This document shows positions 44,801 through 59,400 of a stretch of DNA of 64,000 nucleotides, piece after piece; the first letter of the stretch is position 1; every line of letters starts with the position of its first letter. The stretch is from positions 85,933,962 through 85,997,961 of the forward strand of contig NC_092091.1 of the NCBI RefSeq assembly GCF_045679555.1, in the 5' to 3' direction. Under the pieces are notes generated by a model. The model did not search any database and was not told where the DNA came from. It saw only the letters and a list, made by a program, of their open reading frames with translations. A program made the position numbers and the translations under genes. Origin of the DNA: Salvelinus alpinus (Eukaryota > Chordata > Actinopteri > Salmoniformes > Salmonidae).

Positions 44801-46784
44801 GACCTCTATGGAGAATGTAGCTGTTTATCTGTATTATTGACCCCTATGGAGAATGTAGCTGTTTATCTGTATTATTGACCCCTATGGAGAATGTAGCTGT
44901 TTATCTGTATTATTGACCCCTATGGAGAATGTAGCTGTTTATCTGTATTATTGACCCCTATGGAGAATGTAGCTGTTTATCTGTATTATTGACCTCTATG
45001 GAGAATGTAGCTGTTTATCTGTATTATTGACCTCTATGGAGAATGTATCTGTTTATCTGTATTATTGACCCCTATGGAGAATGTAGCTGTTTATCTGTAT
45101 TATTGACCCCTATGGAGAATGTAGCTGTTTATCTGTATTATTTACCCCTATGGAGAATGTAGCTGTTTATCTGTATTATTGACCTCTATGGAGAATGTAG
45201 CTGTTTATCTGTATTATTGACCTCTATGGAGAATGTAGCTGTTTATCTGTATTAATGACCCCTATGGAGAATGTAGCTGTTTATCTGTATTATTGACCCC
45301 TATGGAGAATGTAGCTGTTTATCTGTATTATTGACCCCTATGGAGAATGTAGCTGTTTATCTGTATTATTGACCTCTATGGAGAATGTAGCTGTTTATCT
45401 GTATTATTGACCCCTATGGAGAATGTAGCTGTTTATCTGTATTATTGACCCCTATGGAGAATGTAGCTGTTTATCTGTATTATTGACCCCTATGGAGAAT
45501 GTAGCTGTTTATCTGTATTATTGACCCCTATGGAGAATGTAGCTGTTTATCTGTATTATTGACCTCTATGGAGAATGTAGCTGTTTATCTGTATTATTGA
45601 CCTCTATGGAGAATGTATCTGTTTATCTGTATTATTGACCCCTATGGAGAATGTAGCTGTTTATCTGTATTATTGACCCCTATGGAGAATGTAGCTGTTT
45701 ATCTGTATTATTTACCCCTATGGAGAATGTAGCTGTTTATCTGTATTATTGACCTCTATGGAGAATGTAGCTGTTTATCTGTATTATTGACCTCTATGGA
45801 GAATGTAGCTGTTTATCTGTATTAATGACCCCTATGGAGAATGTAGCTGTTTATCTGTATTATTGAACCCTATGGAGAATGTAGCTGTTTATCTGTATTA
45901 TTGACCTCTATGGAGAATGTAGCTGTTTATCTGTATTAATGACCCCTATGGAGAATGTAGCTGTTTATCTGTATTATTGACCCCTATGGAGAATGTAGCT
46001 GTTTATCTGTATTATTGACCTCTATGGAGAATGTAGCTGTTTATCTGTATTATTGACCCCTATGGAGAATGTAGCTGTTTATCTGTATTATTGACCTCTA
46101 TGGAGAATGTAGCTGTTTATCTGTATTATTGACCCCTATGGAGAATGTAGCTGTTTATCTGTATTATTGACCCCTATGGAGAATGTAGCTGTTTATCTGT
46201 ATTATTGACCCCTATGGAGAATGTAGCTGTTTATCTGTATTATTGACCTCTATGGAGAATGTAGCTGTTTATCTGTATTATTGACCCCTATGGAGAATGT
46301 AGCTGTTTATCTGTATTATTGACCCCTATGGAGAATGTAGCTGTTTATCTGTATTATTGACCCCTATGGAGAATGTAGCTGTTTATCTGTATTATTGACC
46401 CCTATGGAGAATGTAGCTGTTTATCTGTATTATTGACCTCTATGGAGAATGTAGCTGTTTATCTGTATTATTGACCTCTATGGAGAATGTATCTGTTTAT
46501 CTGTATTATTGACCCCTATGGAGAATGTAGCTGTTTATCTGTATTATTGACCCCTATGGAGAATGTAGCTGTTTATCTGTATTATTTACCCCTATGGAGA
46601 ATGTAGCTGTTTATCTGTATTATTGACCTCTATGGAGAATGTAGCTGTTTATCTGTATTATTGACCTCTATGGAGAATGTAGCTGTTTATCTGTATTATT
46701 GACCCCTATGGAGAATGTAGCTGTTTATCTGTATTATTGACCTCTATGGAGAATGTAGCTGTTTATCTGTATTATTGACCTCTA

Positions 46785-47450
46785 TGGAGAATGTAGCTGT
46801 TTTTCTGTATTATTGACCTCTATGGAGAATGTATCTGTTTATCTGTATTATTGACCTCTATGGAGAATGTATCTGTTTATCTGTATTATTGACCTCTATG
46901 GAGAATGTATCTGTTTATCTGTATTATTGACCTCTATGGAGAATGTAGCTGTTTATCTGTATTATTGACCCCTATGGAGAATGTAGCTGTTTATCTGTAT
47001 TATTGACCCCTATGGAGAATGTAGCTGTTTATCTGTATTATTGACCCCTATGGAGAATGTAGCTGTTTATCTGTATTATTGACCCCTATGGAGAATGTAG
47101 CTGTTTATCTGTATTATTTACCCCTATGGAGAATGTAGCTGTTTATCTGTATTATTGACCTCTATGGAGAATGTAGCTGTTTATCTGTATTATTGACCTC
47201 TATGGAGAATGTAGCTGTTTATCTGTATTATTGACCCCTATGGAGAATGTAGCTGTTTATCTGTATTATTGACCTCTATGGAGAATGTAGCTGTTTATCT
47301 GTATTATTGACCTCTATGGAGAATGTAGCTGTTTTTCTGTATTATTGACCTCTATGGAGAATGTATCTGTTTATCTGTATTATTGACCTCTATGGAGAAT
47401 GTATCTGTTTATCTGTATTATTGACCTCTATGGAGAATGTATCTGTTTAT
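46785..47450. repeat. 532-bp (14-unit) higher-order doublet within the satellite (example)
   Basis: A unit with 'agctgtttttctg', usually followed by three 'gtatctg' units, marks a block. Pairs of such blocks exactly 14 units (532 bp) apart start at 33751, 46785, 48913, 52979, 58907 and 62669. The second member of the first pair carries 'gtttgtctg' instead. The doublet given here is 46785 and 47317. Confidence 0.85.
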
Positions 47451-50400
47451 CTGTATTATTGACCCCTATGGAGAATGTAGCTGTTTATCTGTATTATTGA
47501 CCCCTATGGAGAATGTAGCTGTTTATCTGTATTATTGACCCCTATGGAGAATGTAGCTGTTTATCTGTATTATTGACCTCTATGGAGAATGTAGCTGTTT
47601 ATCTGTATTATTGACCCCTATGGAGAATGTAGCTGTTTATCTGTATTATTGACCCCTATGGAGAATGTAGCTGTTTATCTGTATTATTGACCCCTATGGA
47701 GAATGTAGCTGTTTATCTGTATTATTGACCTCTATGGAGAATGTAGCTGTTTATCTGTATTATTGACCCCTATGGAGAATGTAGCTGTTTATCTGTATTA
47801 TTGACCCCTATGGAGAATGTAGCTGTTTATCTGTATTATTGACCTCTATGGAGAATGTAGCTGTTTATCTGTATTATTGACCTCTATGGAGAATGTAGCT
47901 GTTTATCTGTATTATTGACCTCTATGGAGAATGTAGCTGTTTATCTGTATTATTGACCCCTATGGAGAATGTAGCTGTTTATCTGTATTATTGACCCCTA
48001 TGGAGAATGTAGCTGTTTATCTGTATTATTGACCTCTATGGAGAATGTAGCTGTTTATCTGTATTATTGACCCCTATGGAGAATGTAGCTGTTTACCTGT
48101 ATTATTGACCTCTATGGAGAATGTAGCTGTTTATCTGTATTATTGACCTCTATGGAGAATGTAGCTGTTTATCTGTATTATTGACCCCTATGGAGAATGT
48201 AGCTGTTTATCTGTATTATTGACCTCTATGGAGAATGTAGCTGTTTATCTGTATTATTGACCCCTATGGAGAATGTAGCTGTTTATCTGTATTATTGACC
48301 CCTATGGAGAATGTAGCTGTTTATCTGTATTATTGACCTCTATGGAGAATGTAGCTGTTTATCTGTATTATTGACCCCTATGGAGAATGTAGCTGTTTAT
48401 CTGTATTATTGACCTCTATGGAGAATGTAGCTGTTTATCTGTATTATTGACCTCTATGGAGAATGTATCTGTTTATCTGTATTATTGACCTCTATGGAGA
48501 ATGTAGCTGTTTATCTGTATTATTGACCCCTATGGAGAATGTATCTGTTTATCTGTATTATTGACCCCTATGGAGAATGTAGCTGTTTATCTGTATTATT
48601 GACCCCTATGGAGAATGTAGCTGTTTATCTGTATTATTGACCTCTATGGAGAATGTAGCTGTTTATCTGTATTATTGACCTCTATGGAGAATGTAGCTGT
48701 TTATCTGTATTATTTACCCCTATGGAGAATGTAGCTGTTTATCTGTATTATTGACCTCTATGGAGAATGTAGCTGTTTATCTGTATTATTGACCTCTATG
48801 GAGAATGTAGCTGTTTATCTGTATTATTGACCCCTATGGAGAATGTAGCTGTTTATCTGTATTATTGACCTCTATGGAGAATGTAGCTGTTTATCTGTAT
48901 TATTGACCTCTATGGAGAATGTAGCTGTTTTTCTGTATTATTGACCTCTATGGAGAATGTATCTGTTTATCTGTATTATTGACCTCTATGGAGAATGTAT
49001 CTGTTTATCTGTATTATTGACCTCTATGGAGAATGTATCTGTTTATCTGTATTATTGACCTCTATGGAGAATGTAGCTGTTTATCTGTATTATTGACCCC
49101 TATGGAGAATGTAGCTGTTTATCTGTATTATTGACCCCTATGGAGAATGTAGCTGTTTATCTGTATTATTGACCCCTATGGAGAATGTAGCTGTTTATCT
49201 GTATTATTGACCCCTATGGAGAATGTAGCTGTTTATCTGTATTATTTACCCCTATGGAGAATGTAGCTGTTTATCTGTATTATTGACCTCTATGGAGAAT
49301 GTAGCTGTTTATCTGTATTATTGACCTCTATGGAGAATGTAGCTGTTTATCTGTATTATTGACCCCTATGGAGAATGTAGCTGTTTATCTGTATTATTGA
49401 CCTCTATGGAGAATGTAGCTGTTTATCTGTATTATTGACCTCTATGGAGAATGTAGCTGTTTTTCTGTATTATTGACCTCTATGGAGAATGTATCTGTTT
49501 ATCTGTATTATTGACCTCTATGGAGAATGTATCTGTTTATCTGTATTATTGACCTCTATGGAGAATGTATCTGTTTATCTGTATTATTGACCCCTATGGA
49601 GAATGTAGCTGTTTATCTGTATTATTGACCCCTATGGAGAATGTAGCTGTTTATCTGTATTATTGACCCCTATGGAGAATGTAGCTGTTTATCTGTATTA
49701 TTGACCTCTATGGAGAATGTAGCTGTTTATCTGTATTATTGACCCCTATGGAGAATGTAGCTGTTTATCTGTATTATTGACCCCTATGGAGAATGTAGCT
49801 GTTTATCTGTATTATTGACCCCTATGGAGAATGTAGCTGTTTATCTGTATTATTGACCTCTATGGAGAATGTAGCTGTTTATCTGTATTATTGACCCCTA
49901 TGGAGAATGTAGCTGTTTATCTGTATTATTGACCCCTATGGAGAATGTAGCTGTTTATCTGTATTATTGACCTCTATGGAGAATGTAGCTGTTTATCTGT
50001 ATTATTGACCTCTATGGAGAATGTAGCTGTTTATCTGTATTATTGACCTCTATGGAGAATGTAGCTGTTTATCTGTATTATTGACCCCTATGGAGAATGT
50101 AGCTGTTTATCTGTATTATTGACCCCTATGGAGAATGTAGCTGTTTATCTGTATTATTGACCTCTATGGAGAATGTAGCTGTTTATCTGTATTATTGACC
50201 CCTATGGAGAATGTAGCTGTTTACCTGTATTATTGACCTCTATGGAGAATGTAGCTGTTTATCTGTATTATTGACCTCTATGGAGAATGTAGCTGTTTAT
50301 CTGTATTATTGACCCCTATGGAGAATGTAGCTGTTTATCTGTATTATTGACCTCTATGGAGAATGTAGCTGTTTATCTGTATTATTGACCCCTATGGAGA

Positions 50401-53400
50401 ATGTAGCTGTTTATCTGTATTATTGACCCCTATGGAGAATGTAGCTGTTTATCTGTATTATTGACCTCTATGGAGAATGTAGCTGTTTATCTGTATTATT
50501 GACCCCTATGGAGAATGTAGCTGTTTATCTGTATTATTGACCTCTATGGAGAATGTAGCTGTTTATCTGTATTATTGACCTCTATGGAGAATGTATCTGT
50601 TTATCTGTATTATTGACCTCTATGGAGAATGTAGCTGTTTATCTGTATTATTGACCCCTATGGAGAATGTATCTGTTTATCTGTATTATTGACCCCTATG
50701 GAGAATGTAGCTGTTTATCTGTATTATTGACCCCTATGGAGAATGTAGCTGTTTATCTGTATTATTGACCTCTATGGAGAATGTAGCTGTTTATCTGTAT
50801 TATTGACCCCTATGGAGAATGTAGCTGTTTATCTGTATTATTGACCTTTATGGAGAATGTAGCTGTTTATCTGTATTATTGACCTCTATGGAGAATGTAG
50901 CTGTTTATCTGTATTATTGACCCCTATGGAGAATGTAGCTGTTTATCTGTATTATTGACCTATATGGAGAATGTAGCTGTTTATCTGTATTATTGACCCC
51001 TATGGAGAATGTAGCTGTTTATCTGTATTATTGACCCCTATGGAGAATGTAGCTGTTTATCTGTATTATTGAACCCTATGGAGAATATAGCTGTTTATCT
51101 GTATTATTGACCTCTATGGAGAATGTAGCTGTTTATCTGTATTATTGACCTCTATGGAGAATGTAGCTGTTTATCTGTATTATTGAACCCTATGGAGAAT
51201 GTAGCTGTTTATCTGTATTATTGACCTCTATGGAGAATGTAGCTGTTTATCTGTATTAATGACCCCTATGGAGAATGTAGCTGTTTATCTGTATTATTGA
51301 CCCCTATGGAGAATGTAGCTGTTTATCTGTATTATTGACCTCTATGGAGAATGTAGCTGTTTATCTGTATTATTGACCCCTATGGAGAATGTAGCTGTTT
51401 ATCTGTATTATTGACCTCTATGGAGAATGTAGCTGTTTATCTGTATTATTGACCCCTATGGAGAATGTAGCTGTTTATCTGTATTATTGACCCCTATGGA
51501 GAATGTAGCTGTTTATCTGTATTATTGACCCCTATGGAGAATGTAGCTGTTTATCTGTATTATTGACCTCTATGGAGAATGTAGCTGTTTATCTGTATTA
51601 TTGACCCCTATGGAGAATGTAGCTGTTTATCTGTATTATTGACCCCTATGGAGAATGTAGCTGTTTATCTGTATTATTGACCCCTATGGAGAATGTAGCT
51701 GTTTATCTGTATTATTGACCCCTATGGAGAATGTAGCTGTTTATCTGTATTATTGACCTCTATGGAGAATGTAGCTGTTTATCTGTATTATTGACCTCTA
51801 TGGAGAATGTATCTGTTTATCTGTATTATTGACCCCTATGGAGAATGTAGCTGTTTATCTGTATTATTGACCCCTATGGAGAATGTAGCTGTTTATCTGT
51901 ATTATTTACCCCTATGGAGAATGTAGCTGTTTATCTGTATTATTGACCTCTATGGAGAATGTAGCTGTTTATCTGTATTATTGACCTCTATGGAGAATGT
52001 AGCTGTTTATCTGTATTAATGACCCCTATGGAGAATGTAGCTGTTTATCTGTATTATTGAACCCTATGGAGAATGTAGCTGTTTATCTGTATTATTGACC
52101 TCTATGGAGAATGTAGCTGTTTATCTGTATTAATGACCCCTATGGAGAATGTAGCTGTTTATCTGTATTATTGACCCCTATGGAGAATGTAGCTGTTTAT
52201 CTGTATTATTGACCTCTATGGAGAATGTAGCTGTTTATCTGTATTATTGACCCCTATGGAGAATGTAGCTGTTTATCTGTATTATTGACCTCTATGGAGA
52301 ATGTAGCTGTTTATCTGTATTATTGACCCCTATGGAGAATGTAGCTGTTTATCTGTATTATTGACCCCTATGGAGAATGTAGCTGTTTATCTGTATTATT
52401 GACCCCTATGGAGAATGTAGCTGTTTATCTGTATTATTGACCTCTATGGAGAATGTAGCTGTTTATCTGTATTATTGACCCCTATGGAGAATGTAGCTGT
52501 TTATCTGTATTATTGACCCCTATGGAGAATGTAGCTGTTTATCTGTATTATTGACCCCTATGGAGAATGTAGCTGTTTATCTGTATTATTGACCCCTATG
52601 GAGAATGTAGCTGTTTATCTGTATTATTGACCTCTATGGAGAATGTAGCTGTTTATCTGTATTATTGACCTCTATGGAGAATGTATCTGTTTATCTGTAT
52701 TATTGACCCCTATGGAGAATGTAGCTGTTTATCTGTATTATTGACCCCTATGGAGAATGTAGCTGTTTATCTGTATTATTTACCCCTATGGAGAATGTAG
52801 CTGTTTATCTGTATTATTGACCTCTATGGAGAATGTAGCTGTTTATCTGTATTATTGACCTCTATGGAGAATGTAGCTGTTTATCTGTATTATTGACCCC
52901 TATGGAGAATGTAGCTGTTTATCTGTATTATTGACCTCTATGGAGAATGTAGCTGTTTATCTGTATTATTGACCTCTATGGAGAATGTAGCTGTTTTTCT
53001 GTATTATTGACCTCTATGGAGAATGTATCTGTTTATCTGTATTATTGACCTCTATGGAGAATGTATCTGTTTATCTGTATTATTGACCTCTATGGAGAAT
53101 GTATCTGTTTATCTGTATTATTGACCTCTATGGAGAATGTAGCTGTTTATCTGTATTATTGACCCCTATGGAGAATGTAGCTGTTTATCTGTATTATTGA
53201 CCCCTATGGAGAATGTAGCTGTTTATCTGTATTATTGACCCCTATGGAGAATGTAGCTGTTTATCTGTATTATTGACCCCTATGGAGAATGTAGCTGTTT
53301 ATCTGTATTATTTACCCCTATGGAGAATGTAGCTGTTTATCTGTATTATTGACCTCTATGGAGAATGTAGCTGTTTATCTGTATTATTGACCTCTATGGA

Positions 53401-56400
53401 GAATGTAGCTGTTTATCTGTATTATTGACCCCTATGGAGAATGTAGCTGTTTATCTGTATTATTGACCTCTATGGAGAATGTAGCTGTTTATCTGTATTA
53501 TTGACCTCTATGGAGAATGTAGCTGTTTTTCTGTATTATTGACCTCTATGGAGAATGTATCTGTTTATCTGTATTATTGACCTCTATGGAGAATGTATCT
53601 GTTTATCTGTATTATTGACCTCTATGGAGAATGTATCTGTTTATCTGTATTATTGACCCCTATGGAGAATGTAGCTGTTTATCTGTATTATTGACCCCTA
53701 TGGAGAATGTAGCTGTTTATCTGTATTATTGACCCCTATGGAGAATGTAGCTGTTTATCTGTATTATTGACCTCTATGGAGAATGTAGCTGTTTATCTGT
53801 ATTATTGACCCCTATGGAGAATGTAGCTGTTTATCTGTATTATTGACCCCTATGGAGAATGTAGCTGTTTATCTGTATTATTGACCCCTATGGAGAATGT
53901 AGCTGTTTATCTGTATTATTGACCTCTATGGAGAATGTAGCTGTTTATCTGTATTATTGACCCCTATGGAGAATGTAGCTGTTTATCTGTATTATTGACC
54001 TCTATGGAGAATGTAGCTGTTTATCTGTATTATTGACCCCTATGGAGAATGTAGCTGTTTATCTGTATTATTGACCTCTATGGAGAATGTAGCTGTTTAT
54101 CTGTATTATTGACCTCTATGGAGAATGTAGCTGTTTTTCTGTATTATTGACCTCTATGGAGAATGTATCTGTTTATCTGTATTATTGACCTCTATGGAGA
54201 ATGTATCTGTTTATCTGTATTATTGACCCCTATGGAGAATGTAGCTGTTTATCTGTATTATTGACCCCTATGGAGAATGTAGCTGTTTATCTGTATTATT
54301 GACCTCTATGGAGAATGTAGCTGTTTATCTGTATTATTGACCCCTATGGAGAATGTAGCTGTTTATCTGTATTATTGACCCCTATGGAGAATGTAGCTGT
54401 TTATCTGTATTATTGACCTCTATGGAGAATGTAGCTGTTTATCTGTATTATTGACCCCTATGGAGAATGTAGCTGTTTATCTGTATTATTGACCCCTATG
54501 GAGAATGTAGCTGTTTATCTGTATTATTGACCCCTATGGAGAATGTAGCTGTTTATCTGTATTATTGACCCCTATGGAGAATGTAGCTGTTTATCTGTAT
54601 TATTGACATCTATGGAGAATGTAGCTGTTTATCTGTATTATTGACCTCTATGGAGAATGTAGCTGTTTATCTGTATTATTGACCTCTATGGAGAATGTAG
54701 CTGTTTATCTGTATTATTGACCCCTATGGAGAATGTAGCTGTTTATCTGTATTATTGACCTCTATGGAGAATGTAGCTGTTTATCTGTATTATTGACCTC
54801 TATGGAGAATGTATCTGTTTATCTGTATTATTGACCTCTATGGAGAATGTAGCTGTTTATCTGTATTATTGACCCCTATGGAGAATGTATCTGTTTATCT
54901 GTATTATTGACCCCTATGGAGAATGTAGCTGTTTATCTGTATTATTGACCCCTATGGAGAATGTAGCTGTTTATCTGTATTATTGACCTCTATGGAGAAT
55001 GTAGCTGTTTATCTGTATTATTGACCCCTATGGAGAATGTAGCTGTTTATCTGTATTATTGACCTTTATGGAGAATGTAGCTGTTTATCTGTATTATTGA
55101 CCTCTATGGAGAATGTAGCTGTTTATCTGTATTATTGACCCCTATGGAGAATGTAGCTGTTTATCTGTATTATTGACCTCTATGGAGAATGTAGCTGTTT
55201 ATCTGTATTATTGACCCCTATGGAGAATGTAGCTGTTTATCTGTATTATTGACCCCTATGGAGAATGTAGCTGTTTACCTGTATTATTGACCCCTATGGA
55301 GAATGTAGCTGTTTATCTGTATTATTGACCCCTATGGAGAATGTAGCTGTTTATCTGTATTATTCACCTCTATGGAGAATGTAGCTGTTTATCTGTATTA
55401 TTGACCCCTATGGAGAATGTAGCTGTTTATCTGTATTATTGACCTCTATGGAGAATGTAGCTGTTTATCTGTATTATTGACCCCTATGGAGAATGTAGCT
55501 GTTTATCTGTATTATTGACCTCTATGGAGAATGTAGCTGTTTATCTGTATTATTGACCCCTATGGAGAATGTAGCTGTTTATCTGTATTATTGACCCCTA
55601 TGGAGAATGTAGCTGTTTATCTGTATTATTGACCCCTATGGAGAATGTAGCTGTTTATCTGTATTATTGACCCCTATGGAGAATGTAGCTGTTTATCTGT
55701 ATTATTGACCCCTATGGAGAATGTAGCTGTTTATCTGTATTATTGACCCCTATGGAGAATGTAGCTGTTTATCTGTATTATTGACCCCTATGGAGAATGT
55801 AGCTGTTTATCTGTATTATTGACCCCTATGGAGAATGTAGCTGTTTATCTGTATTATTGACCTCTATGGAGAATGTAGCTGTTTATCTGTATTATTGACC
55901 CCTATGGAGAATGTAGCTGTTTATCTGTATTATTGACCTCTATGGAGAATGTAGCTGTTTATCTGTATTATTGACCCCTATGGAGAATGTAGCTGTTTAT
56001 CTGTATTATTGACCCCTATGGAGAATGTAGCTGTTTATCTGTATTATTGACCCCTATTGAGAATGTAGCTGTTTATCTGTATTATTGACCCCTATGGAGA
56101 ATGTAGCTGTTTATCTGTATTATTGACCCCTATGGAGAATGTAGCTGTTTATCTGTATTATTGACCCCTATGGAGAATGTAGCTGTTTATCTGTATTATT
56201 GACCTCTATGGAGAATGTATCTGTTTATCTGTATTATTGACCTCTATGGAGAATGTAGCTGTTTATCTGTATTATTGACCCCTATGGAGAATGTAGCTGT
56301 TTATCTGTATTATTGACCCCTATGGAGAATGTAGCTGTTTATCTGTATTATTGACCCCTATGGAGAATGTAGCTGTTTATCTGTATTATTGACCTCTATG

Positions 56401-59400
56401 GAGAATGTAGCTGTTGATCTGTATTATTGGCCCCTATGGAGAATGTAGCTGTTTATCTGTATTATTGACCTCTATGGAGAATGTAGCTGTTTATCTGTAT
56501 TATTGACCTCTATGGAGAATGTAGCTGTTTATCTGTATTATTGACCCCTATGGAGAATGTAGCTGTTTATCTGTATTATTGACCTCTATGGAGAATGTAG
56601 CTGTTTATCTGTATTATTGACCCCTATGGAGAATGTAGCTGTTTATCTGTATTATTGACCCCTATGGAGAATGTAGCTGTTTATCTGTATTATTGACCCC
56701 TATGGAGAATGTAGCTGTTTATCTGTATTATTGACCCCTATGGAGAATGTAGCTGTTTATCTGTATTATTGACCTCTATGGAGAATGTAGCTGTTTATCT
56801 GTATTATTGACCTCTATGGAGAATGTAGCTGTTTATCTGTATTATTGACCTCTATGGAGAATGTAGCTGTTTATCTGTATTATTGACCCCTATGGAGAAT
56901 GTAGCTGTTTATCTGTATTATTGACCCCTATGGAGAATGTAGCTGTTTATCTGTATTATTGACCTCTATGGAGAATGTAGCTGTTTATCTGTATTATTGA
57001 CCCCTATGGAGAATGTAGCTGTTTACCTGTATTATTGACCTCTATGGAGAATGTAGCTGTTTATCTGTATTATTGACCTCTATGGAGAATGTAGCTGTTT
57101 ATCTGTATTATTGACCCCTATGGAGAATGTAGCTGTTTATCTGTATTATTGACCTCTATGGAGAATGTAGCTGTTTATCTGTATTATTGACCCCTATGGA
57201 GAATGTAGCTGTTTATCTGTATTATTGACCCCTATGGAGAATGTAGCTGTTTATCTGTATTATTGACCTCTATGGAGAATGTAGCTGTTTATCTGTATTA
57301 TTGACCCCTATGGAGAATGTAGCTGTTTATCTGTATTATTGACCTCTATGGAGAATGTAGCTGTTTATCTGTATTATTGACCTCTATGGAGAATGTATCT
57401 GTTTATCTGTATTATTGACCTCTATGGAGAATGTAGCTGTTTATCTGTATTATTGACCCCTATGGAGAATGTATCTGTTTATCTGTATTATTGACCCCTA
57501 TGGAGAATGTAGCTGTTTATCTGTATTATTGACCCCTATGGAGAATGTAGCTGTTTATCTGTATTATTGACCTCTATGGAGAATGTAGCTGTTTATCTGT
57601 ATTATTGACCCCTATGGAGAATGTAGCTGTTTATCTGTATTATTGACCTTTATGGAGAATGTAGCTGTTTATCTGTATTATTGACCTCTATGGAGAATGT
57701 AGCTGTTTATCTGTATTATTGACCCCTATGGAGAATGTAGCTGTTTATCTGTATTATTGACCTCTATGGAGAATGTAGCTGTTTATCTGTATTATTGACC
57801 CCTATGGAGAATGTAGCTGTTTATCTGTATTATTGACCCCTATGGAGAATGTAGCTGTTTATCTGTATTATTGAACCCTATGGAGAATATAGCTGTTTAT
57901 ATGTATTATTGACCCCTATGGAGAATGTAGCTGTTTATCTGTATTATTGACCTCTATGGAGAATGTAGCTGTTTATCTGTATTATTGAACCCTATGGAGA
58001 ATGTAGCTGTTTATCTGTATTATTGACCTCTATGGAGAATGTAGCTGTTTATCTGTATTAATGACCCCTATGGAGAATGTAGCTGTTTATCTGTATTATT
58101 GACCCCTATGGAGAATGTAGCTGTTTATCTGTATTATTGACCTCTATGGAGAATGTAGCTGTTTATCTGTATTATTGACCCCTATGGAGAATGTAGCTGT
58201 TTATCTGTATTATTGACCTCTATGGAGAATGTAGCTGTTTATCTGTATTATTGACCCCTATGGAGAATGTAGCTGTTTATCTGTATTATTGACCCCTATG
58301 GAGAATGTAGCTGTTTATCTGTATTATTGACCCCTATGGAGAATGTAGCTGTTTATCTGTATTATTGACCTCTATGGAGAATGTAGCTGTTTATCTGTAT
58401 TATTGACCCCTATGGAGAATGTAGCTGTTTATCTGTATTATTGACCCCTATGGAGAATGTAGCTGTTTATCTGTATTATTGACCCCTATGGAGAATGTAG
58501 CTGTTTATCTGTATTATTGACCCCTATGGAGAATGTAGCTGTTTATCTGTATTATTGACCTCTATGGAGAATGTAGCTGTTTATCTGTATTATTGACCTC
58601 TATGGAGAATGTAGCTGTTTATCTGTATTATTGACCCCTATGGAGAATGTAGCTGTTTATCTGTATTATTGACCCCTATGGAGAATGTAGCTGTTTATCT
58701 GTATTATTTACCCCTATGGAGAATGTAGCTGTTTATCTGTATTATTGACCTCTATGGAGAATGTAGCTGTTTATCTGTATTATTGACCTCTATGGAGAAT
58801 GTAGCTGTTTATCTGTATTATTGACCCCTATGGAGAATGTAGCTGTTTATCTGTATTATTGACCTCTATGGAGAATGTAGCTGTTTATCTGTATTATTGA
58901 CCTCTATGGAGAATGTAGCTGTTTTTCTGTATTATTGACCTCTATGGAGAATGTATCTGTTTATCTGTATTATTGACCTCTATGGAGAATGTATCTGTTT
59001 ATCTGTATTATTGACCTCTATGGAGAATGTATCTGTTTATCTGTATTATTGACCTCTATGGAGAATGTAGCTGTTTATCTGTATTATTGACCCCTATGGA
59101 GAATGTAGCTGTTTATCTGTATTATTGACCCCTATGGAGAATGTAGCTGTTTATCTGTATTATTGACCCCTATGGAGAATGTAGCTGTTTATCTGTATTA
59201 TTGACCCCTATGGAGAATGTAGCTGTTTATCTGTATTATTTACCCCTATGGAGAATGTAGCTGTTTATCTGTATTATTGACCTCTATGGAGAATGTAGCT
59301 GTTTATCTGTATTATTGACCTCTATGGAGAATGTAGCTGTTTATCTGTATTATTGACCCCTATGGAGAATGTAGCTGTTTATCTGTATTATTGACCTCTA